From Lacticaseibacillus nasuensis JCM 17158 (GTDB taxonomy: Bacteria > Bacillota > Bacilli > Lactobacillales > Lactobacillaceae), in NCBI RefSeq assembly GCF_001434705.1, contig NZ_AZDJ01000032.1, positions 212,745-268,938 on the forward strand: DNA of 56,194 nucleotides, read 5' to 3'. How positions within the stretch are numbered: the first letter of the stretch is position 1; every line of letters begins with the position of its first letter. Positions 34,363 through 43,514 of this stretch are shown here, piece after piece. Made by a program: the position numbers and the translations under genes. Under the pieces are notes generated by a model. That model had not been told where the DNA came from. It ran no database searches and saw only the letters and a list, made by a program, of their open reading frames with translations.

Positions 34363-34392
34363 AAAAAAGGCGAGCCGCTGTCTGGCCCGCTT
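34363..34392 (-). terminator. Second hairpin downstream of the surface protease gene
   Basis: On the minus strand GCGGGCC pairs with GGCTCGC (one mismatch) and is followed by six T residues. It lies between the protease gene's main terminator and the promoter of the beta-lactamase-like gene, probably as a back-up terminator. Confidence 0.6.
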
Positions 34393-34439
34393 TGCATTAT
34401 TGCGAGATTTTCCGCACTTTCTTGCTCTGATGACAAACA

Positions 34440-34480
34440 AACCGCCTTCACTTCAGCGCTGGGCTAAAGTAAAGGCGGTT
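34440..34480 (-). terminator. Terminator of the surface protease gene
   Basis: AACCGCCTT and AAGGCGGTT, extended by ACTT/AAGT, form a 13-bp stem with one mismatch. TTTGTTTG follows on the minus strand. It is about 60 nt after the protease stop. Confidence 0.78.
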
Positions 34481-34541
34481 ATTAGTCTGGTGAATCGATT
34501 ACCGTTCAACCGATATGGTGTCAATTACAAACGGATTAAAC

Positions 34542-37500
34542 CTATTTCTCAACTCGCCGCTTCAGCTCCGCGCTACCGATGAAGGTCAGCACCATGACGC
34601 CGGCTAGTGCTAGTGCGCCGCTTGGATTGTCGCCGGCTTGTGGTAACGCCGCTGCAGCAGGCTGGGCTGGTTGCGCCGTAGCGACAACCTTCAGACTACC
34701 TTTCGCCGCTGGCTTGGTTGCTAACTGTTGTGGCTGCGCCGGTTGTTGCGCAGGCGTGGTGACTGCTGGGGTGGCTGAAGCTTGCTTGGCTGCGGCCAGG
34801 CCGGCGTTGTATCCCGCCACAAAACTGGTCAGCCACTGGCTCGTTTGCCCACTCAGGTCAGGTAGTGGCGAGTTGGTCTTACCCAAGGCGAATCCGGTGG
34901 CATATGCCGCTTGCTTCGCCTTGGTTTCGGCCGTCTTCGAGGCTTGGCTCGACAGGTTCGGGGTGTCTGCCGTGGTGAACGTCGCATCCACGCGCTCGAT
35001 CACGTAGGTCTTGTTAGTGGTATTACCCAGCTGATCAGTCGCGACGATGGTCAAAATGTTGCGGCCATACTGGAGCGGTACGCTGGTTTCGCCCGAGGCG
35101 GCGCCGAACTGGTTGACGCCGGTATCGCCGTCGGTTTCCGCTGACTTTTGCCGAAGCAGTTGGCTACCGTTGACGGTAAGCGTGAAGTCGTCGCTATCGT
35201 CATTGGCGGTGGCATCAACGTCCATGTGATCCGCGCTGGTGGTCAGCACGGTCACGCCATCCCCAGTCGCTTGGATATTCGGCACCTCAAGCGTTGGGGC
35301 AACCGTATCAGTGGTGAAGACCAACGCGTTCCGGTAGATCTGGACCTCACCGTCGCTACCATCATCGTTGATCTGCTGAAGCACGAGGGCGTATCCGATT
35401 GCCTTGTTGTCGCTGGCGCCGATTTTCACGGTGTAGCTGAAGTTGCCATCTGCATCCAGGGTGACCCGGTTGGCCGGATCGGCCTCGCTAGTGGAGTTGC
35501 CCAGGATGTACAACCCGGCGTTGTGGTACTTGCCGTAAACCACAGAGTCGCCGCTAGTCGCCACGTGCCCGGTGATCGTGTAGGTGCCTGCCGCCGCGTC
35601 ATAGCCGGCGGTCGTGTCAGTGACGGTTGCCGTCGTGGCGTCTGCCGCAGCCGCTTGCGCGGTGCTCAGCACCCCGGTGGCGTTAATTTGGTTGGACAGT
35701 TGCGCGTTATCGAAGGTCAGCACATCCTGCTCCGGCATGCTGAACTCGCTGCCGGTGTAGCCTTGGCTGAACGCTTGCGCGTGGGCGAGGTCGATGATGT
35801 GGCCTTGGCCGTTGCGGTCTTCTTCAATGTCGTAGTTCAACTGGTTGAGCCAGTTGGCCTTGTTGTGCGACTCGGTGTAGCCGCCGTCGTTGTAAAACAG
35901 CAACAGGTTTTCCGTCGCCGGATCCATTAACATGTCGCGCAACTTCTCGTAATCCGTCGATGGGGCGAGCAACGTCGCATTGGTTTGATCGACCAGCGTC
36001 CCGGTGTTATCCCCTGCGACCACGAACGAGGCATCGGTGGTCGACATCTTATAGACACCAGCCTCACTGGTCGGCGCAATGCCGTAGCCGAGGTACAGCC
36101 CGCCGCCGAAGCTAAAGCTCATCGCTGCGGCGTCGTTGATATCGTCAACCGTGAACAAAATGTCGCCGTTCGCATCAGGCGTGCCGGTGTATACCGCACC
36201 GGTGATGACGTCGCGGATGAAGTACTGGGTGCCCGCTGGCCCAGAGACATGGGCCTTGAGAATCGCCTTCCCCGTTTCGTTCGTCCAGGCAATGGCAGCG
36301 CCAAACGCATCGGTGGTGATCCCGGCGCCGTCCAGGGAAATCATTTGCACTTGGCTCAAATCCGTCCCGGTGGTGTAGAAGTGGAACGTCGGGGTCTCGG
36401 TGTCGGCCGCCGTCGTGGTCGTGGCATTCGCCGCAACGCCTGAGTCAACCGTCGCCTCAGCCGCATTGCCGGCGGCGTCATGCAGAGTCAACCCGATTTG
36501 CCCATCGCTTGCCGTCAAGGCCGCCACTTGAGCCGCCGTCAAGGTCGCGGTGAAGTGACCGGATGCCGCGCTGGCGTTCAGGGCCACCTGCGAATCCGCA
36601 TCGCCAATCGTCACGGTTACCTGCGTATTCTTGGTGAAGCCGATTCCGGTGTCGCTGTAGTCGAAGCCGATCGTTTGCGTGGCGGCATCAAAGGCCGCAG
36701 CAGTGATCGTCGGCGCGCTGGTATCAACGGTAATTGGCAGCTCAAACGACTGGGTTTGCTTGGCCCCAGGGTAATTCAGCGTGCCGATGACCTTGTAGTA
36801 GTACTGGCCATCTGCAGCCGCCACCTGAGTCCCCGTGGTCGGATCGTAGACCGTGCCGTCCCAGTTCAGCGCCGTCGGGTGACCGTTGACACTTGTACTC
36901 ATGCGAATGTCGACGGGATCGTTGTTTTCCCCGTAGGCACTGGTGCCGCCGCCTTCGAGATTAGTTTCATGGTCCAGCGTCCGGATGACGTTCCCATCCG
37001 CGTCCACGATTTCCACCGTCAACGTCTTCAGGTTCTGGGTGGTGTAAATGACTGGGGCCACGGTGTCGTTTTCGCCGTCGCCGTTCGGTGAAATGGCGGC
37101 CTTGGTTGGATCGGCCAACGCGACTGCGCCTTGAACTGCGGCCGCATCATTCCCGCCGTTGGCAAAGGTCGTGTTGCCGTTATCGGCCAGTGCCTTTACG
37201 GCGTCGCTGCTGCTACCAATGCCCAGTGGCAACTGGTTGTTGTCTTGCAGGTAGTTGACCAGGCCCCGCCCGGTGTTGTCGAACACGTCTTCCTCGGTCA
37301 AATCGCCATAAAAGCCTAAGTAAGGGACGTGAATGGTTTGCTTGGCATCGCTATTCACACTGAAGGTCAGGTACCCTTCCACCGCCTGATTCTTGGCGAC
37401 GCTGGCATCGAAGTGCAAGGTGAAGGTCACGTCTGCCGTGCCGCCTGCGTCAACGGTTACCGTGGTTGGCCCGTCAATTTTTGCCCCGGCCACGGCCTCT

Positions 37501-39719
37501 TCATGCGTGGTCCCAGCGCCGGTGAGTTTACCATCGGCGCCCTTGTCGAACACGCTAGTCAAAACGGCGCCCGGATCAATCGTGTAAGTCGCGGCGGCCG
37601 TGCCAAAGTTGTTCAGGTGAATGGTGAACTGATCGCCATCTGCCACCGTGTATAAGGACTGCGAGCCGACCCCGGTTGGTGTACCGTCCGCCGTGGTGCC
37701 TTCAGCCGTCACCGACCGGGCCGCCGCCAGGTAGACCTGCACGGAACCGGCGCCTTGTTGCCGCGGCGACAACGGAATCGTCGTGTCGTCTGGTTCGTAG
37801 TTCAATTGCGCGCTGTTCATCAGCAACAGCTTGATGGTTTGTACCAGCGCGCTGCCCGTGACCTCAGGGTGCTCGTCCTTCATGTATTGCATCAGGACCG
37901 CCGCGGCGCCAGAGATGTACGGCGTGGCCATCGAGGTCCCTTGCATGATTTGGTACTGGTCCTCGTATTCCGTAGACTTGATGTTACTCCCTGGTGCCGT
38001 GATGTCCGGCTTCAAGGTGAAGTCAGCCAACGGACCAACGGAGCTAAACGGTGCCATCGCCCGGTTTTGCGTGGTCAGGTAGGTCATCAAGTCGAAGGTA
38101 TCCTCGGCCGCGACGGTCATGGCATCATCTGTGGTCGCCGGGTTAGAAATCGTCGAATAGTTTTCTGGCGTGTAATCCTTGCCCCCAGCTGCGCCAACAT
38201 TGGCCCGACTGTCGGAGTTGGACGCCGCTACGACAACGAAGACGCCGTGTTCCATGGCGTACTTAATCGCCTGTACGGTTGGATTGTCCGGGTCGTTGTT
38301 GAGGTAAGTGTTCCCAATCGACATGTTGATGACGTTGGCCCCTAAGGCGACGGCATCGTAAATCGCGCGCGCCAGGGTGTCGTTAGACTGGGAGCCTGCG
38401 TCGTCGATGATGCGCAGATCCAGCAGTTGTGCTTCCGGCGCCACGCCGACCGTAAACCGGGCCGGCCCGTCTTCGCTGGCCACCAAGGCTGCTTCCAGAT
38501 CATCCTCGGGCAACGTTTGCAGATCCGTCGCAGTTGGCAGCTTGTTGCCCGTTTTTTCACCGTTGGCCGCGATGATCCCGGCGACGTGTTCACCGTGGTC
38601 CTCTTCGGCGGTGTAGGTGTTTTGATCGGAGTTGCTGCTGTAATTATAGGCAAAAATAATCTTGTCGTTGACGTAGGTGCCGTAGCCATTCTTCGCGATG
38701 AAGTCCTTGGCCTTTTGGGCGTTGGCTTTTGCCGAATCGCTGTCGGGATCGGAAAGGCGCAGATCCTTTTGCGGTTCAACCCCGTCGTCAATCACAGCGA
38801 CGACGGTGCCGGCACCGGTATACCCAGCTTGCAGCGCCTGCAGCGCCCCACCGTCGTACAGCGAGTCGGCGTCGACTGGCGGTTCGCTGGCATCAAAATA
38901 CTTACTGTTGAACAAGGTCGCGGCGCTCATCGCCGTATCAGATTGCCATTGCGCAAAGGCGTCATTGGCCACCATGGTCGAAAAGTCGCCATAGGTGAAA
39001 TCGCCATTCTTGACGTATTTCTCCTGTTGCGCGTAATAATCCTTCACGATGGCATCAAGCGTCTCCGTGGTCGGATCGATGCCGGCATAGGTGAGCTGCT
39101 TGGTCAAATAATCGTACAAATGGTTCGCAGCTGCCGGTGTCAGCGCGGTCGAGCCGGCGGCCGTTGCGGTCGCAGTCGCGGCGTCCCCGGTACTCGTCTC
39201 CGGTTGGTCGCCGGTCGTTGTCGCGTCGCCGCTTTGATCGGCGGTCGTGGTGTCGCCGTTCGCGTCGTCATCATCGGTGGTCGCCGCGTCCGAGTCATCT
39301 GTTGTTGCATCATCACCAGTTTGCCCCGAGTCGGTGCTGGCCGCCGGGTTGGTGGCCGGCGTAGCCGCTGGTTCAGTGGTCGGCGCAGTCGATGCGGTGT
39401 CTGCATCGGTCCCGGCTTGGGCCGTCGCTGGTGCGGCCGGAGTCTGTGAGGCCGCAGGTGTTGCAGTGGTCGCTGATTCTACAGTGGCCGCAGATTCCGC
39501 GCTGGCCGCAGATTCCGCACTGGTCTCCGTTGCCGTGACCTGCTGGCTGGCGTTTGGCTCGGTTGCCGTGGCCGCTTGAACAGCCGTGTTCGGTGCGCCA
39601 AATGCCGCAAAGGCCAACCCGGCGACGGCAATTGCCATATACGCCCAAGTCTTGCCCCGCTTGAACATCTTATAATGAAGTTTGATCTCACCCAATTTAC
39701 GTTGTGCCCAATTCCTCAT
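34542..39719 (-). CDS. Giant cell-surface subtilisin-like protease (lactocepin-like, S8)
   Basis: A 1725-residue surface protease. Residues 1-50 are a KxYKxGKxW signal peptide (LHYKMFKRGKTW). Residues 50-190 are an Ala/Thr/Asp low-complexity linker, probably spanning the wall or acting as propeptide. The S8 triad is Asp near 310 (VAVIDDG), His near 374 (DHGEHVAG) and Ser near 594 (GTSMATP), with a protease-associated insert between. Large Fn3/Ig-like regions follow (about 700-1560). A C-terminal GFALGK...GYNAGLAAAK stretch leads to LPQAG, a hydrophobic segment and a basic tail, an LPxTG-like sortase signal with Ala in place of Thr. Casein or matrix protein breakdown is likely. Confidence 0.92.
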   Translation of the reverse strand: MRNWAQRKLGEIKLHYKMFKRGKTWAYMAIAVAGLAFAAFGAPNTAVQAATATEPNASQQVTATETSAESAASAESAATVESATTATPAASQTPAAPATAQAGTDADTASTAPTTEPAATPATNPAASTDSGQTGDDATTDDSDAATTDDDDANGDTTTADQSGDATTTGDQPETSTGDAATATATAAGSTALTPAAANHLYDYLTKQLTYAGIDPTTETLDAIVKDYYAQQEKYVKNGDFTYGDFSTMVANDAFAQWQSDTAMSAATLFNSKYFDASEPPVDADSLYDGGALQALQAGYTGAGTVVAVIDDGVEPQKDLRLSDPDSDSAKANAQKAKDFIAKNGYGTYVNDKIIFAYNYSSNSDQNTYTAEEDHGEHVAGIIAANGEKTGNKLPTATDLQTLPEDDLEAALVASEDGPARFTVGVAPEAQLLDLRIIDDAGSQSNDTLARAIYDAVALGANVINMSIGNTYLNNDPDNPTVQAIKYAMEHGVFVVVAASNSDSRANVGAAGGKDYTPENYSTISNPATTDDAMTVAAEDTFDLMTYLTTQNRAMAPFSSVGPLADFTLKPDITAPGSNIKSTEYEDQYQIMQGTSMATPYISGAAAVLMQYMKDEHPEVTGSALVQTIKLLLMNSAQLNYEPDDTTIPLSPRQQGAGSVQVYLAAARSVTAEGTTADGTPTGVGSQSLYTVADGDQFTIHLNNFGTAAATYTIDPGAVLTSVFDKGADGKLTGAGTTHEEAVAGAKIDGPTTVTVDAGGTADVTFTLHFDASVAKNQAVEGYLTFSVNSDAKQTIHVPYLGFYGDLTEEDVFDNTGRGLVNYLQDNNQLPLGIGSSSDAVKALADNGNTTFANGGNDAAAVQGAVALADPTKAAISPNGDGENDTVAPVIYTTQNLKTLTVEIVDADGNVIRTLDHETNLEGGGTSAYGENNDPVDIRMSTSVNGHPTALNWDGTVYDPTTGTQVAAADGQYYYKVIGTLNYPGAKQTQSFELPITVDTSAPTITAAAFDAATQTIGFDYSDTGIGFTKNTQVTVTIGDADSQVALNASAASGHFTATLTAAQVAALTASDGQIGLTLHDAAGNAAEATVDSGVAANATTTTAADTETPTFHFYTTGTDLSQVQMISLDGAGITTDAFGAAIAWTNETGKAILKAHVSGPAGTQYFIRDVITGAVYTGTPDANGDILFTVDDINDAAAMSFSFGGGLYLGYGIAPTSEAGVYKMSTTDASFVVAGDNTGTLVDQTNATLLAPSTDYEKLRDMLMDPATENLLLFYNDGGYTESHNKANWLNQLNYDIEEDRNGQGHIIDLAHAQAFSQGYTGSEFSMPEQDVLTFDNAQLSNQINATGVLSTAQAAAADATTATVTDTTAGYDAAAGTYTITGHVATSGDSVVYGKYHNAGLYILGNSTSEADPANRVTLDADGNFSYTVKIGASDNKAIGYALVLQQINDDGSDGEVQIYRNALVFTTDTVAPTLEVPNIQATGDGVTVLTTSADHMDVDATANDDSDDFTLTVNGSQLLRQKSAETDGDTGVNQFGAASGETSVPLQYGRNILTIVATDQLGNTTNKTYVIERVDATFTTADTPNLSSQASKTAETKAKQAAYATGFALGKTNSPLPDLSGQTSQWLTSFVAGYNAGLAAAKQASATPAVTTPAQQPAQPQQLATKPAAKGSLKVVATAQPAQPAAAALPQAGDNPSGALALAGVMVLTFIGSAELKRRVEK

Positions 39720-39771
39720 TCCATCACATCCCCTTCAAGTTTTCGGCGCCTACCTCGCACCGTTGATGGAG

Positions 39772-39800
39772 ATTGTATATCTAATTATTCTCACTTTCAA
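39772..39800 (-). promoter_or_regulatory. Promoter of the surface protease gene
   Basis: On the minus strand a -35 TTGAAA (39795-39800) and a -10 TACAAT (39772-39777) stand 17 bp apart, about 50 nt before the start codon. Confidence 0.65.
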
Positions 39801-40089
39801 CACACAGAATTCTCACATAATAGTCTTATTTTTATGTGCATTGGATTTTCCTTTTTGTTTCGCAGAATATTCGGGCCGGACAGTACAACTCAATTTGGGC
39901 TTCCTCGCTGCGTTACGACCCGACTGTCGCGACACCAACCCCGAACCGGCATGTTTTCAGTATTTTCATGATTAACGTTAAGGCAGACGTAGCCACCGGT
40001 AACGTTATTTTTTTGATGGCTTCGCGCTGGCCAATTTTTTTAAAAATATTTTTTTGCTAACTAACTTTTTATCACTTGCCCAGCAGCCA
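39801..40089. other. AT-rich intergenic region
   Basis: No gene is supported. It holds two copies of the palindrome TAACGTTA (39973-39980 and 40000-40007), 27 bp apart, the second followed by seven T residues. They could be an operator pair or a weak plus-strand terminator, but no plus-strand gene lies upstream. Confidence 0.45.
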
Positions 40090-40090
40090 A

Positions 40091-40121
40091 AAAAAGAACC
40101 GCTGCCAGTCAGCAGCGGTTC
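40091..40121 (-). terminator. Terminator of the aldo/keto reductase gene
   Basis: A perfect 10-bp stem GAACCGCTGC/GCAGCGGTTC with a 6-base loop is followed on the minus strand by at least five T residues. Confidence 0.9.
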
Positions 40122-40133
40122 CATGAACGTTAA

Positions 40134-41123
40134 TTACTTCAAAATGTCATCGATTGCCTTTAATTCGGCCGGCGTAAAGTCGAGGTGGTCGACCGCCGCC
40201 AGGTTGTCTTCAAGGTGCGCAACGCTGGTCGTCCCAATCAACACGGTCGTGACCACGGGATCGCGCAGCAACCAGGCCAGCGCCATTTGCGCCAGCGTCT
40301 GGTGCCGCGACTGGGCGATTTCGTTAAGCTGATTCAGCTTCTTCACGACGGCATCCTTGCCGTCCTTAAAGGTCGCCTCGTTCGTCGGGTGAATCTTAAA
40401 GTCGGCCGGGATGCCCTTGAGGTAGCGATCCGACAACAGGCCTTCGGAAAGGGGCCCGTAGCTGACGATGCCGGTGCCGGCATCGCGCATCACGTCGGTC
40501 AAGCCGGTGGTTTCAACATTGCGGTTGAACATGTTGTAACTCATCTGGTTGACGACAAATGGCGTGCCGAGGTCCCGGAATAGTGCAATCGCCTCTTGGG
40601 CCTGCGGTGTCTGATAATTCGACACGCCAATGTACAGCGCCTTGCCTTGGCGCACGACTTCGTCCAGTGCGCGCACGGTTTCCTCGATGTCGACGGTATC
40701 GTCGAAGCGGTGCGCATAGTACAAGTCGACGTAATCGAGGTGTAGCCGGCGCAGCGACCCGTCGATGCCTTGTAGCACCGCCTTGCGGGAAGTCCCGGTG
40801 CCATAAGGGCCGGGGTGGATCTCATAGCCGACCTTGGTGGCAATCACCAACTCGTCGCGGTACGGCTTCAATTCGCGATTCAATACTTCGCCGAGCAGCG
40901 TTTCACTGGAGCCAAAGTCTCCGTCACCGTAGTGATTGGCAACGTCGAAGTGGAACACGCCACGGTCGAATGCGGCGAGAATCACGTCGCGCCGGGCGGC
41001 CAGTGGATCCTGGCTGCCATAATGCTGCCAAAGGCCTAAGGAAATCACCGGCAACATCAAGCCACTATTGCCGGCATGGCGCACCGGAATGTGGTTATAT
41101 CGATCTTCATTAGCTGAGTACAT
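40134..41123 (-). CDS. Aldo/keto reductase, YghZ/GSP69-like
   Basis: A 329-residue NADPH-linked reductase. SLGLWQHYG, FDVANHYGDGDFGSSE (catalytic Asp and Tyr), VIATKVGYEIHPGPYGTGTS and LDYVDLYYAHRFDD place it with the L-glyceraldehyde-3-phosphate reductase/YghZ branch. The natural substrate is unknown. AAGGGAG lies before the ATG. It is a single gene with its own terminator and is not closely related to the other aldo/keto reductase at 22308-23225. Confidence 0.9.
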   Translation of the reverse strand: MYSANEDRYNHIPVRHAGNSGLMLPVISLGLWQHYGSQDPLAARRDVILAAFDRGVFHFDVANHYGDGDFGSSETLLGEVLNRELKPYRDELVIATKVGYEIHPGPYGTGTSRKAVLQGIDGSLRRLHLDYVDLYYAHRFDDTVDIEETVRALDEVVRQGKALYIGVSNYQTPQAQEAIALFRDLGTPFVVNQMSYNMFNRNVETTGLTDVMRDAGTGIVSYGPLSEGLLSDRYLKGIPADFKIHPTNEATFKDGKDAVVKKLNQLNEIAQSRHQTLAQMALAWLLRDPVVTTVLIGTTSVAHLEDNLAAVDHLDFTPAELKAIDDILK

Positions 41124-41163
41124 ACAGATTAAACTCCCTTCGAGTCAGTCGCGCAATGCGGCC

Positions 41164-41973
41164 TTAAGCAAAATAGGTTTCGAGGAACTGGGCCAGTCCG
41201 TCTTCAGTATTCGCACCGGTGACGTGGTCGGCCACGGCTTTCACCTCCGGCAGCGCATTCCCCATGGCCACCGCAATGCCGGCCGCGCGCAACATCCCCA
41301 CGTCATTGAGGCCGTCGCCAAAGACGATGGTCCGCTCCGGTGGAATCCCGGTTTTGGCCTGAAGCTCGCGAATCGCCACCGCCTTGTCGACATGGGCCGG
41401 AATCAATTCGAGGTTAGTCGGCTCAGAGGCGGATACATGTAGCGTACCACCGGCGTTCAAGGCCGTGCGAATCTCGGCCAAGGCCGGCACATTCGTAAAG
41501 CTGAGAATCAGGCCGTTGGTAATGCGATCGGCATATTGCAACAAGCCGGCCACGTCTCCGGTTTCAATCAAGTCGATGTGATTTTCCGCGGGGGCAAAAA
41601 TCTCCAGGCCAGCTTGAATGTCTGCCGGGGGCGGCGTGATGTAAAACAGCTGATCGTCGCTGAAGTACATCGGTGTCACGCGGTGGGCGATAGCTGCTTC
41701 GGCGGTGGCCCGCAGCGCCGCGGCACCGAGCAGGTGATGCACGCGCTCGCCGTTGAAATCGTACACCGCACCATTGGCGGCAATGATTTCGGCGCGGGAA
41801 TCGACTTGGCTAGCAATCGGGTGCGCCAGGTTGTACATGCGGCCGCTAGCCACGTAGAACTCGTGGCCGGCGTCGAGTAATTGACTTAACGTCGCGGCTG
41901 TCCGCGGCGTCACGCGCGTGTGATCGACGGCTAAGGTGCCATCGATATCGCTAATAATGAGGTGTGGGGCCAT
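41164..41973 (-). CDS. Cof-type HAD-superfamily phosphatase
   Basis: A 269-residue HAD hydrolase. Motif I is ISDIDGTLA (nucleophile and acid Asp residues 8 and 10) and the C-terminal motif is VFGDGLNDVGML (Mg2+ ligands). The C2 cap between them marks the Cof/sugar-phosphatase type. The start at 41973 lies 14 nt after the upstream gene and has no strong ribosome site of its own, so translation may be coupled. The substrate is unknown. Confidence 0.9.
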   Translation of the reverse strand: MAPHLIISDIDGTLAVDHTRVTPRTAATLSQLLDAGHEFYVASGRMYNLAHPIASQVDSRAEIIAANGAVYDFNGERVHHLLGAAALRATAEAAIAHRVTPMYFSDDQLFYITPPPADIQAGLEIFAPAENHIDLIETGDVAGLLQYADRITNGLILSFTNVPALAEIRTALNAGGTLHVSASEPTNLELIPAHVDKAVAIRELQAKTGIPPERTIVFGDGLNDVGMLRAAGIAVAMGNALPEVKAVADHVTGANTEDGLAQFLETYFA

Positions 41974-41987
41974 GAGTACCGGCTTTC

Positions 41988-42329
41988 TTAACGTCCTTGG
42001 GGAATCTTGGCAACCGCGGCATTGTACCACTCTTGCCAGCTTTGGGTTGGCACCCCAGAGGCGTTAAAGGTCGCCCCTAGCGTGGTCAACAGCGCAATCA
42101 AATTCTCGCGGCGCAGGCTCAACAACCCAGCCGCTTGTTCTTCCAGTGACAGTGGCTGGTTATCGTACAGCCATTGGTTGATATCCGCCACGTGGCCGGC
42201 CGCGTCGATTTGCACAATCACGTCCAGCTCGCCGTCCCGAAACTTCTGCAAGTAAAACTTCACGAACCCGTCGAGTGCGGCGGTTTGGGCTGAGGCCTTT
42301 AGGTCTGTGATCAACATCTCTTTTGCCAT
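41988..42329 (-). CDS. Conserved small protein of unknown function
   Basis: A 113-residue soluble protein, MAKEMLITDLKASAQ at the start. It looks mixed alpha/beta, with no membrane segment. AAAGGGAG lies before the ATG at 42329, and the frame upstream of that has no ribosome site. It is first in a two-gene unit with the Cof phosphatase. I do not recognise a family. Confidence 0.7.
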   Translation of the reverse strand: MAKEMLITDLKASAQTAALDGFVKFYLQKFRDGELDVIVQIDAAGHVADINQWLYDNQPLSLEEQAAGLLSLRRENLIALLTTLGATFNASGVPTQSWQEWYNAAVAKIPQGR

Positions 42330-42520
42330 CTTCGTCTCCCTTTCATGAACCATACTACTATAACGATAGCGCATGAACGGGGGTCCGGGCAAGGGAAACC
42401 GCCGCCTACCGTTCTAGTCAAGAAAGCGTGAACAATATTTATTAATGGTCATATTCCTTGCGTTTTAATCATCAATGCTTTAGACTGCCCTTTATTGTCA
42501 TTCTGAAAGGACTGGATACG

Positions 42521-42784
42521 ATGAAGATGGAAGAAATTCGCCTCGGCGATAGCGTAGCGTGCAAGGTCAAGGAAGACATGGACGCGCCGTTTACCGGCAC
42601 GGTCGAAAAGAAGTACGAAAACTCGGTACTGCTCGATATCACGGACTACGATCAGCGCGACAAACAAAACGTGACAGAGCTTAACTTCAAAATCGTCGTC
42701 AATTTAAAGGCCATCACCACGAACTTCGGTGGCGGCGTCGAACCCGAACCTGAAGAAGCAGATGATGAAGAAGCCGCAGAATAA
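42521..42784 (+). CDS. DUF2187 family small protein
   Basis: An 87-residue acidic protein. The core GDSVACKVKEDM...FTGTVEKKYENSVLLDI matches the DUF2187 (YkvS-like) fold, a small KOW/SH3-like barrel, and a Glu-rich tail ends it. GAAAGGACT lies before the ATG at 42521. The function is unknown; barrels of this type often bind RNA or ribosomes. Confidence 0.85.
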   Translation: MKMEEIRLGDSVACKVKEDMDAPFTGTVEKKYENSVLLDITDYDQRDKQNVTELNFKIVVNLKAITTNFGGGVEPEPEEADDEEAAE

Positions 42785-42796
42785 AGCTTAGAAACC

Positions 42797-42824
42797 AGCC
42801 TTCCCGCCACGCGAGAAGGCTTTT
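42797..42824. terminator. Bidirectional terminator
   Basis: AGCCTTC/GAAGGCT with an inner CGC/GCG forms a 10-bp stem with one mismatch. TTTTACTTT follows on the plus strand. It ends the DUF2187 gene and overlaps the stop of the convergent histidine phosphatase gene. Confidence 0.75.
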
Positions 42825-43503
42825 ACTTTGCCGTCATCCCGGCGTGCACCCACGCCAGGCTGTTGAAGTCTTGAACGTGGAAGGTGGCCTGATCGTAGGT
42901 CAAGGTAGTCACGCTGGCGTTGCCAACGGCGGTGAGGTTGCCGATGTCGAACCCAATCGCGGCGAGCCATAACAGAATCGACGCACCATGCGCCACCACC
43001 AACACGCGGGCCTGGTCAGCCGCCGCAGCGGTTTCGGCAATCTCGCGCATTGTCGTGTCGAACCGCGCGGCAACCTGCAGGGCCGTTTCCGCCTCGTTAG
43101 GCGTCTGGTCGCGGTTGGCAGCGTTGGTCAAGTTAGCCAAGTCGATCAAGGAATAGCGCGCCATCACGGCCGCCAACGTTGGCAGGTGAAAGACGCCTTG
43201 CGTCAATGCAGTGGTCGGCTCGCCTTCGTACTTGCCATAGTTCTCCTCGCGCAACCCCGGCCGCTTGTGCACGGTGAGGGCGTTGCCCGCGGCGGCCAAG
43301 GCATAGTTGGCCGTATCAAAGGCCCGTGTCAAGTCGCTACTATACGCGGCGGCGACGCGCACACCGGCCAGGCGCATACCGCGGCCCAGCGCCTGAGCCA
43401 TGTCAACACCCGCTGGCGTCAGCTCAGAATTGGCCATGCCTTGAATCCGGGATTGCACGTTGAACACCGTTTCGCCATGGCGCACCAGTAATATTTCTAC
43501 CAT
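42823..43503 (-). CDS. Histidine phosphatase family protein (phosphoglycerate mutase-like)
   Basis: A 226-residue protein. LLVRHGETVFN has the catalytic RHG with the phospho-His at about residue 10; REENYGKYEG and VVAHGASI complete the site. The family includes cofactor-dependent mutases and broad phosphatases; this size and GAS form point to a phosphatase. AAAGGAG suits either of two adjacent ATGs (43506 or 43503); the second has the better spacing. Confidence 0.9.
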   Translation of the reverse strand: MVEILLVRHGETVFNVQSRIQGMANSELTPAGVDMAQALGRGMRLAGVRVAAAYSSDLTRAFDTANYALAAAGNALTVHKRPGLREENYGKYEGEPTTALTQGVFHLPTLAAVMARYSLIDLANLTNAANRDQTPNEAETALQVAARFDTTMREIAETAAAADQARVLVVAHGASILLWLAAIGFDIGNLTAVGNASVTTLTYDQATFHVQDFNSLAWVHAGMTAK

Positions 43504-43514
43504 CATAATCTCCT

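Noticed and set aside
38427-39449. A 340-codon frame antisense to the surface protease
   Set aside because: Low-complexity Arg/Gly/Val sequence opposite the Ala/Thr/Asp linker and protease domain; no ribosome site.
39973-40014. Stem TAACGTTA with T7, terminator-like on plus
   Set aside because: No plus-strand gene lies before it and the loop is 19 nt; two operator half-sites are as likely, so no firm call is made.
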